From: Bacillota bacterium | GTDB taxonomy: Bacteria > Bacillota > Clostridia > Christensenellales > Aristaeellaceae | Assembly (NCBI GenBank): GCA_023459275.1 | Contig: JAEWVC010000106.1 | Span: 1 to 18,264, forward strand | Reading direction: 5' to 3' | Length of the DNA stretch: 18,264 nt | Shown here: positions 13,922 to 18,264 of the stretch, in pieces | How positions within the stretch are numbered: the first letter of the stretch is position 1 | Layout: each line of letters opens with the position of its first letter | Notes under the pieces: generated by a model | Databases searched by the model: none | Seen by the model: the letters and a program-made list of their open reading frames with translations, nothing else | What the model was told of the DNA's origin: nothing | Made by a program: the position numbers and the translations under genes

Positions 13922-16528
13922 CTACAGCTTTTCCAGTATCTTCAGAAATTGATCCGCCCGCACGGTTCCCTCTTCGCCTGGCTCAAGGTCCTTGAACACC
14001 ATATAATAAGCATATTGAGGCCCCGCAAGCCGCGCCCAGGTGCGGCCAAGGCGCAGCTTTTTCTTGCTGTCTTCATTCCACAGATACCAGCCCTTTGTTT
14101 CCAGCATCACGATTTTCCCGCTTTCCAGGCCGATGACAAAATCGGGATACATATCAAACGGCTCCTCCATACCAAACCCCTTGCGGTCGATAATCCGGTG
14201 CCACCAGACAACGTTTTTCAGCGATGCCGCGTCAATGATCATTTTCCGCTCTTCATCGTTCATCCGGCTTTCCGCTTCATAAGCCGATTTGGCAATGGAA
14301 GGGACAAACTCCCTGGGGGTAATCGTTTCCGGGAAAGCATAACTTGGCTTGCAGAAAACCTCCCTTGTTTCCACCATGTGGTAAAACGTATCCATGGCGT
14401 GCCTTTTCATCAGCGCCTTGATATGCTCCAAAATCCGCTGCCCAAAAAAATAGGTGTCATTTTCAAGGGCGGTCAGCGTATCCTTATCCATGGGTTGTAC
14501 AATGCGGTTCAGATACGCCGCCACATCCCCGTCATCCAGCGTATCCAGCTTGCCTACCTGCTCCCGTATTTGGTGCAGGCAGTCTTTGATGCGCCTTTCC
14601 TGCGGCCTTGCGGCAAAAAACTTGATCAGTTCCGCGCTTTGTACGCCGGTGGGGCGAAGGTAGCGGGGCCGCTCTTCCCCCTTTTCCACGTCCACCTCCA
14701 TCATTTCGCCCGCCCTGCGGTTGAAGTCGATTTTGGCATCCTGATATTGCAGGCTGAAATCTTCCAATAGCCGCTCAAAGGTGAGCGGCGCATCCTGCCC
14801 CTCAAAAAAGCTGCCGGGCAGCTCCTTTACATAAAACTGGGGCAGCCGTACCGCCCGTATCAGGTCGCGGGTCGCCTTGCGCAAGGGAAACTCGTTCATG
14901 CCAGCCTTCACCTCCACTGGAAGGGCCGCCCCGCCCGCCCCCTGCCATGCGGCGGGCTTCGCGGCAGTTTGCGTATCAGCCTCTTTGAATAATTGATCCG
15001 CCGGATCGTACCCGGCGCTTTCCCCTTCCCCCGCGGAAAACGGGCGGATGGCATCCGGTGCGATCTCGTCCACAGGGTCGCTTCCCGCATTGCCGCTGGG
15101 CGGAGGAAATGCGGTTTGCACAGGGGGCGCGGACGTATCCTTTTCTTCCGCCTGCGGCTCCTCTACAGCCACGGCCTCCTGCCCTGAAAAGCCCGCGTCC
15201 TTCAGGCCCTTGACCACGGAATCCAGGGTTTGATAAAAATCCTGGCTGCAGGTGAGCACGTAGGATTGATTCAAATAGCTGCTTGTTTTCGCCTTGGCGT
15301 TGGGCAGGCGCAGCACCCGGCCCACAATCTGCGCCACGTCCACCTGGGAGGATTTGTTGGCCACCGTAGCCAGCACATAGGCAAAGGGGCAGTCCCAGCC
15401 CTCCCGAAGCGCGTTCACGGTGATGATGTAGCGGACCGGGCACGTTTCACTTAACAGTTCTTTGTTTTTCAGTTCGTCAACATCCGCCGTTTTGATGGCG
15501 ATCTGCTCCTCCGGGATGCCGATGGCCACCAGCTTGTCCCTGATCTTTTTGAAGGTGGCTTCCTGCTCTCCCACTTGGGGCTGTGCCTGAAACAGCACGA
15601 TGGGCCGGATATATGTTTCGCCAAAGGCCCTGGCCTGTGCTGCCAGCGTTTCCAGCTTGCCCCTGATGCTGATGGCGTCCTGCAGCACATCGTTCACGCT
15701 GTTGCGCTGGTACACGATCACCGGGAGCTTGACCATGTTTTCTTCCTTCAGTTCCCAGGCGGACACATAGGAGATAATGTTGCTTTGGGTCCTTGGGGTG
15801 GCGGTCAGGTCCAGCACAAAGGAGGGGTGCAGGCCGTTGAGCATGTCCACGCTCAGCTTTGACGCGGCATTGTGGCTTTCATCCACCACCACCACGGGGG
15901 ATAGGCAGGCAAGGATGCGCACCAAAGCGCTGTCGGGCACATCGGAAAGGATATCCTGGTCAAGCTTCAAGGCCTGCACAAAGGGCAGCAGGTTCGCGTT
16001 TTCCTGGTAGGCCTTGCGGCCCTCCTTGTTGGTAATGCGAAGGGAATCGTAGCTCATCACGCAGATGGACACATTCTCCACTACGCTGACCGGGTTGAAT
16101 TGCTGGGCGGTTAGCAGCATATCCTTGGTGTATACCATCACCTTACCCGAAAAATCCACATCCATGCGCTGGCGGTAGGGATGGTGTTCGTCCTTCAGCG
16201 CCTTCACGGTTTGATCCAATATGGCGTTGGATGGCACGAGCCATACCACCATCTTGGCCGTTAGCGCGGGCATATGGTCAAACAGGGGCTTCAGGGCGGC
16301 GCAGGCCAGAAAGGTTTTCCCGCCCCCGGTGGGCACCTTCATGCATACGTGGGGCGCGCCTTTCACCGTATCCTGGTAAAGCTTCGGCCCGTGGGGCAGG
16401 CCAAGGGTAACGTCCTTCTCCCGCCAATAGGCATCAAAGGCCTTCCGGCTTGTACCCTCCCGCTCCAGGGTCTGCAAAAAATCTTCCAGTTCACGCAATA
16501 CCCGCCGTTGATAGTTTTTCAGTTCCAT
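13922..16528 (-). CDS. res: Type III restriction enzyme, Res subunit (helicase-nuclease)
   Basis: This 868-residue protein is the ATP-dependent translocase and endonuclease of a type III restriction-modification system. It acts in complex with Mod on DNA with unmodified, oppositely oriented sites. The superfamily 2 helicase core shows Walker A PTGGGKT (66-72), DESH box (216-219), the ATPR motif just after it, and motif VI QIVGRVLRLP near residue 400. About 470-560 is a Pro/Ala/Glu-rich, probably flexible linker not needed for the fold. The C-terminal nuclease has a PD-x-ExK signature, PDFVIGLESGKIVMLETKG, near residues 795-812. All motifs are present, so the enzyme is probably active. ATG at 16528 has AAGGAGG seven bases upstream and lies 12 bases after the mod stop, indicating translational coupling. 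Confidence 0.94.
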   Translation of the reverse strand: MELKNYQRRVLRELEDFLQTLEREGTSRKAFDAYWREKDVTLGLPHGPKLYQDTVKGAPHVCMKVPTGGGKTFLACAALKPLFDHMPALTAKMVVWLVPSNAILDQTVKALKDEHHPYRQRMDVDFSGKVMVYTKDMLLTAQQFNPVSVVENVSICVMSYDSLRITNKEGRKAYQENANLLPFVQALKLDQDILSDVPDSALVRILACLSPVVVVDESHNAASKLSVDMLNGLHPSFVLDLTATPRTQSNIISYVSAWELKEENMVKLPVIVYQRNSVNDVLQDAISIRGKLETLAAQARAFGETYIRPIVLFQAQPQVGEQEATFKKIRDKLVAIGIPEEQIAIKTADVDELKNKELLSETCPVRYIITVNALREGWDCPFAYVLATVANKSSQVDVAQIVGRVLRLPNAKAKTSSYLNQSYVLTCSQDFYQTLDSVVKGLKDAGFSGQEAVAVEEPQAEEKDTSAPPVQTAFPPPSGNAGSDPVDEIAPDAIRPFSAGEGESAGYDPADQLFKEADTQTAAKPAAWQGAGGAALPVEVKAGMNEFPLRKATRDLIRAVRLPQFYVKELPGSFFEGQDAPLTFERLLEDFSLQYQDAKIDFNRRAGEMMEVDVEKGEERPRYLRPTGVQSAELIKFFAARPQERRIKDCLHQIREQVGKLDTLDDGDVAAYLNRIVQPMDKDTLTALENDTYFFGQRILEHIKALMKRHAMDTFYHMVETREVFCKPSYAFPETITPREFVPSIAKSAYEAESRMNDEERKMIIDAASLKNVVWWHRIIDRKGFGMEEPFDMYPDFVIGLESGKIVMLETKGWYLWNEDSKKKLRLGRTWARLAGPQYAYYMVFKDLEPGEEGTVRADQFLKILEKL

Positions 16529-16540
16529 GCTCCATCCTCC

Positions 16541-18133
16541 TTACAGACGGCTGATGTCACGCGGTATCTTTTTGAAAACTATGTTCCGCCTGGCAAGCTC
16601 CGCCTGGCCCACCGTACACCGGGAGGCATAGATCACACACCGGTCCGCGCTTATTGGCAGGCCGGCCAGGAAGGCCGCGTTCAGCGTGGTGGAAACCCCC
16701 GCCTTATAGTAGAAATAATAGGCCGTGCCCGCGTGCTCCCCCAGCAGGTACGGGTTCTGCCTGTCCCGCTTGGGCAGGCGCTGCCGTGCCTCCATAAAGT
16801 ACACATAGGCCCGCAGCTTGTCCTCCGTCACCTTTCCGCTTACGTTGGCCTCCTGGTCAAACAGCGGTTCTCCCAAGGTATAGTAGCTGAAGCCGCCCCC
16901 TGTGCCGGGCGTTGTGCCGTACCCGCCCATCACCCTGCGCACCCGTTCGGCGGTAATGCTTTCGGCGTAATCTTCCATTTCCACCAGGATAAACTTGCGG
17001 TTGCCCCCATCCTGCTTGTTCAGGTTCAGCACCGCGTGGGCCGTGGTGCCGGAACCGGCGAAGGAGTCGAGGATGATGGAGTCTTTGTCGGTACAAAGAA
17101 GCAGAGCCTTCATGATTAGCTCTTTGGGTTTTGGACTATCAAAGACGCGTCCACCAAGTATCGCCTTCAAATCTTCAATGGCTCCATGATTATGACCAGC
17201 TACATCACATGTCCAAAGTGTGACAGGTGGTCTTGATGCCTCTCCACTAAGATACTGTTTTGCATAAACCTGCCATCCACTAATTGTTTTCACCCATTCT
17301 ACTAAGTTAAGTTCTACATTTTCATTATAGGTATTTTTGCTCCACCGCCAACACCCCTCTGTTCCATCTGGCTTGATTGGATAAAGCATCCCCCCGTCCG
17401 GATCAATCAATGGATAGTATAAATTTGGTCGCTCAATGCGTGTTGAATGACTACCTTCTTTTCTAACACTTCTTCTTCTATAATGAAGACCCGTTTTGCC
17501 ATCCACAAAATTGAATTGCACTACATTTTGTTCAAATTCCTCTTTCTTAATAGACAGTTTTCCTCTTTTTGTATAGCACAATATGTAATCATGCGAATTT
17601 GAAAATCCCACTGCGTCCATTCGTGGACTATACACTTTTTGCCAAATAACTTGTGCAGCAAAGTTACCTTCGCCAAATATCTCATCGCAGATCAATCTCA
17701 AATTCGCCTGCTCGTTATCATCAATGCTGATAAAAATCGCCCCGTCCTCAGCCAGCAGCCTTTGCAGCAGCACCAGCCGGGGGTACATCATGCACAGCCA
17801 TTTGTCGTGGCGGCTCAGGTCCTCCCCCTCCTTGCCCACCACCTGGCCCAGCCATTTCTTGATTTTGGGGTCGTTTACGTTGTCGTTGTACACCCAGCCT
17901 TCGTTGCCTGTGTTGTAGGGCGGATCGATGTAGATGCACTTCACCTTGCCCGCGTATTCCGGCAGCAGCGACTTCAGCGCCAGCAGGTTGTCGCCCTGTA
18001 TGATCTTGTTTTCGCTTTCGCCCTCCGCCATCGCGCCGTCCTGATACGTATATTGCTTTTCCAAAAAACAAAAGGGCACCGCCAAATGATGGGTGATGAC
18101 CTTGTCCTTTCCCAGCCATTGCAGCGTCGGCAT
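16541..18133 (-). CDS. mod: Type III DNA methyltransferase, Mod subunit
   Basis: The 530-residue protein methylates adenine (N6) in one strand of its recognition site and supplies sequence specificity to Res. The catalytic motif IV, DPPY (70-73, in IYIDPPYNTGNEG), precedes the S-adenosylmethionine motif DSFAGSGTT near residue 356. That is the beta-class order shared with EcoP1I and EcoP15I Mod. The target-recognition region lies between them, at about 136-348. It is somewhat shorter than the EcoP enzymes but complete in motifs. The start at 18133 has GGAG eight bases upstream; a GTG at 18142 would add three residues. The promoter is at 18170-18198. The central third has unusually low GC compared with both ends, which suggests domain exchange. 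I see no simple-sequence repeat that would make it phase variable. Confidence 0.94.
   Translation of the reverse strand: MPTLQWLGKDKVITHHLAVPFCFLEKQYTYQDGAMAEGESENKIIQGDNLLALKSLLPEYAGKVKCIYIDPPYNTGNEGWVYNDNVNDPKIKKWLGQVVGKEGEDLSRHDKWLCMMYPRLVLLQRLLAEDGAIFISIDDNEQANLRLICDEIFGEGNFAAQVIWQKVYSPRMDAVGFSNSHDYILCYTKRGKLSIKKEEFEQNVVQFNFVDGKTGLHYRRRSVRKEGSHSTRIERPNLYYPLIDPDGGMLYPIKPDGTEGCWRWSKNTYNENVELNLVEWVKTISGWQVYAKQYLSGEASRPPVTLWTCDVAGHNHGAIEDLKAILGGRVFDSPKPKELIMKALLLCTDKDSIILDSFAGSGTTAHAVLNLNKQDGGNRKFILVEMEDYAESITAERVRRVMGGYGTTPGTGGGFSYYTLGEPLFDQEANVSGKVTEDKLRAYVYFMEARQRLPKRDRQNPYLLGEHAGTAYYFYYKAGVSTTLNAAFLAGLPISADRCVIYASRCTVGQAELARRNIVFKKIPRDISRL
17085..17725. other. AT-rich target-recognition segment inside mod
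   Basis: By hand count, 17281-17340 is 27% GC and 17521-17580 is 30% GC, against 53% at 17881-17940 and 65% at 16741-16800 in the same gene. The change is sharp at both ends and the frame is intact throughout. It corresponds to residues of about 136-348, between the DPPY and FAGSG motifs, which is where type III Mod proteins keep their specificity domain. Confidence 0.85.
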
Positions 18134-18169
18134 ATTACACACTCCGCATTTTCACAATTCCAATGATTT

Positions 18170-18198
18170 ACTATATCATTTTCGCCCCAATTCTTCAA
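18170..18198 (-). promoter_or_regulatory. Sigma-A-type promoter of the mod-res-mrr genes
   Basis: On the minus strand, TTGAAG (18198-18193) and TATAGT (18175-18170) have a 17-base spacer, 37 bases upstream of the mod start. Each hexamer departs only slightly from consensus. It is the only good promoter seen upstream of the five minus-strand genes ending at 11604. Confidence 0.7.
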
Positions 18199-18264
18199 CC
18201 TTCCTTGTCGAAGCGGCATGAAAAAAGGCTAAGGGAACCATGGCATCGTGTATGGATACGGGAA

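Noticed and set aside
16541..18133. Phase-variable mod through simple repeats
   Set aside because: No tetra- or pentanucleotide tract was found at the 5' end or within the gene; variation here looks like domain exchange instead.
18231..18264. Start of a plus-strand gene at 18240 (AAGGGA-ACC-ATG)
   Set aside because: The spacing to the purine run is short and only eight codons are visible before the window ends.

Overview
The window looks like chromosomal DNA from a GC-rich anaerobic member of the Bacillota, probably a gut-type clostridium. The evidence is strong Shine-Dalgarno sites (AGGAGG type), sigma-A style promoters with near-consensus -35/-10 boxes, a long single-chain pyruvate:ferredoxin oxidoreductase, secreted proteins without an outer-membrane context, and many short palindromic intergenic repeats. 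I cannot name a genus from the sequence. No rRNA, tRNA, CRISPR array, transposase or integrase gene was seen.

Layout. (1) 1-503 holds no gene I can support. It carries a 30-bp tandem array, a 14-bp tandem array and a strong hairpin downstream of nifJ. (2) 504-4061 (minus) is nifJ, with a TTGACA-N17-TATAAT promoter whose -35 box lies inside a Rex-like palindrome. (3) 4062-4509 is a divergent intergenic region with palindromic elements and a plus-strand promoter. (4) 4510-6321 (plus) encodes a degenerate short-chain dehydrogenase domain fused to four predicted membrane helices, a coiled coil and an acidic, proline-rich tail. Its stop codon lies in the first unit of a 41-bp tandem repeat. (5) 6555-6653 is a 99-bp cloverleaf-like palindrome between convergent genes. 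(6) 10367-6713 (minus) is a two-gene operon: a secreted trypsin-like protease with FN3-like domains, then a paralogue that has lost two of the three catalytic residues. (7) 11146-10601 (minus) is an orphan phage-type terminase small subunit with a LexA/DinR-like box at its promoter. (8) 11210-11588 is hairpin-rich non-coding DNA. (9) 18133-11604 (minus) is a run of five genes: mod and res of a type III restriction-modification system, an Mrr-family endonuclease, and two small secreted proteins (one unknown, one with Sel1 repeats).

How the genes fit together. NifJ is core fermentative metabolism, apparently under NADH/NAD+ redox control. The right third is a defence cassette in which mod, res and mrr are closely spaced and probably co-transcribed. 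The central part of mod is markedly AT-rich, as expected if its target-recognition region was exchanged horizontally. The middle is a set of membrane and secreted proteins of unclear role. Three repeat loci (89-260, 4314-4360, 6555-6653) share one design: an inverted-repeat hairpin, a second small hairpin and a purine-rich tail. Three other hairpins share an apex with TTTTTGAAAA character, and in two of them the apex supplies the stop codon of the adjacent gene.
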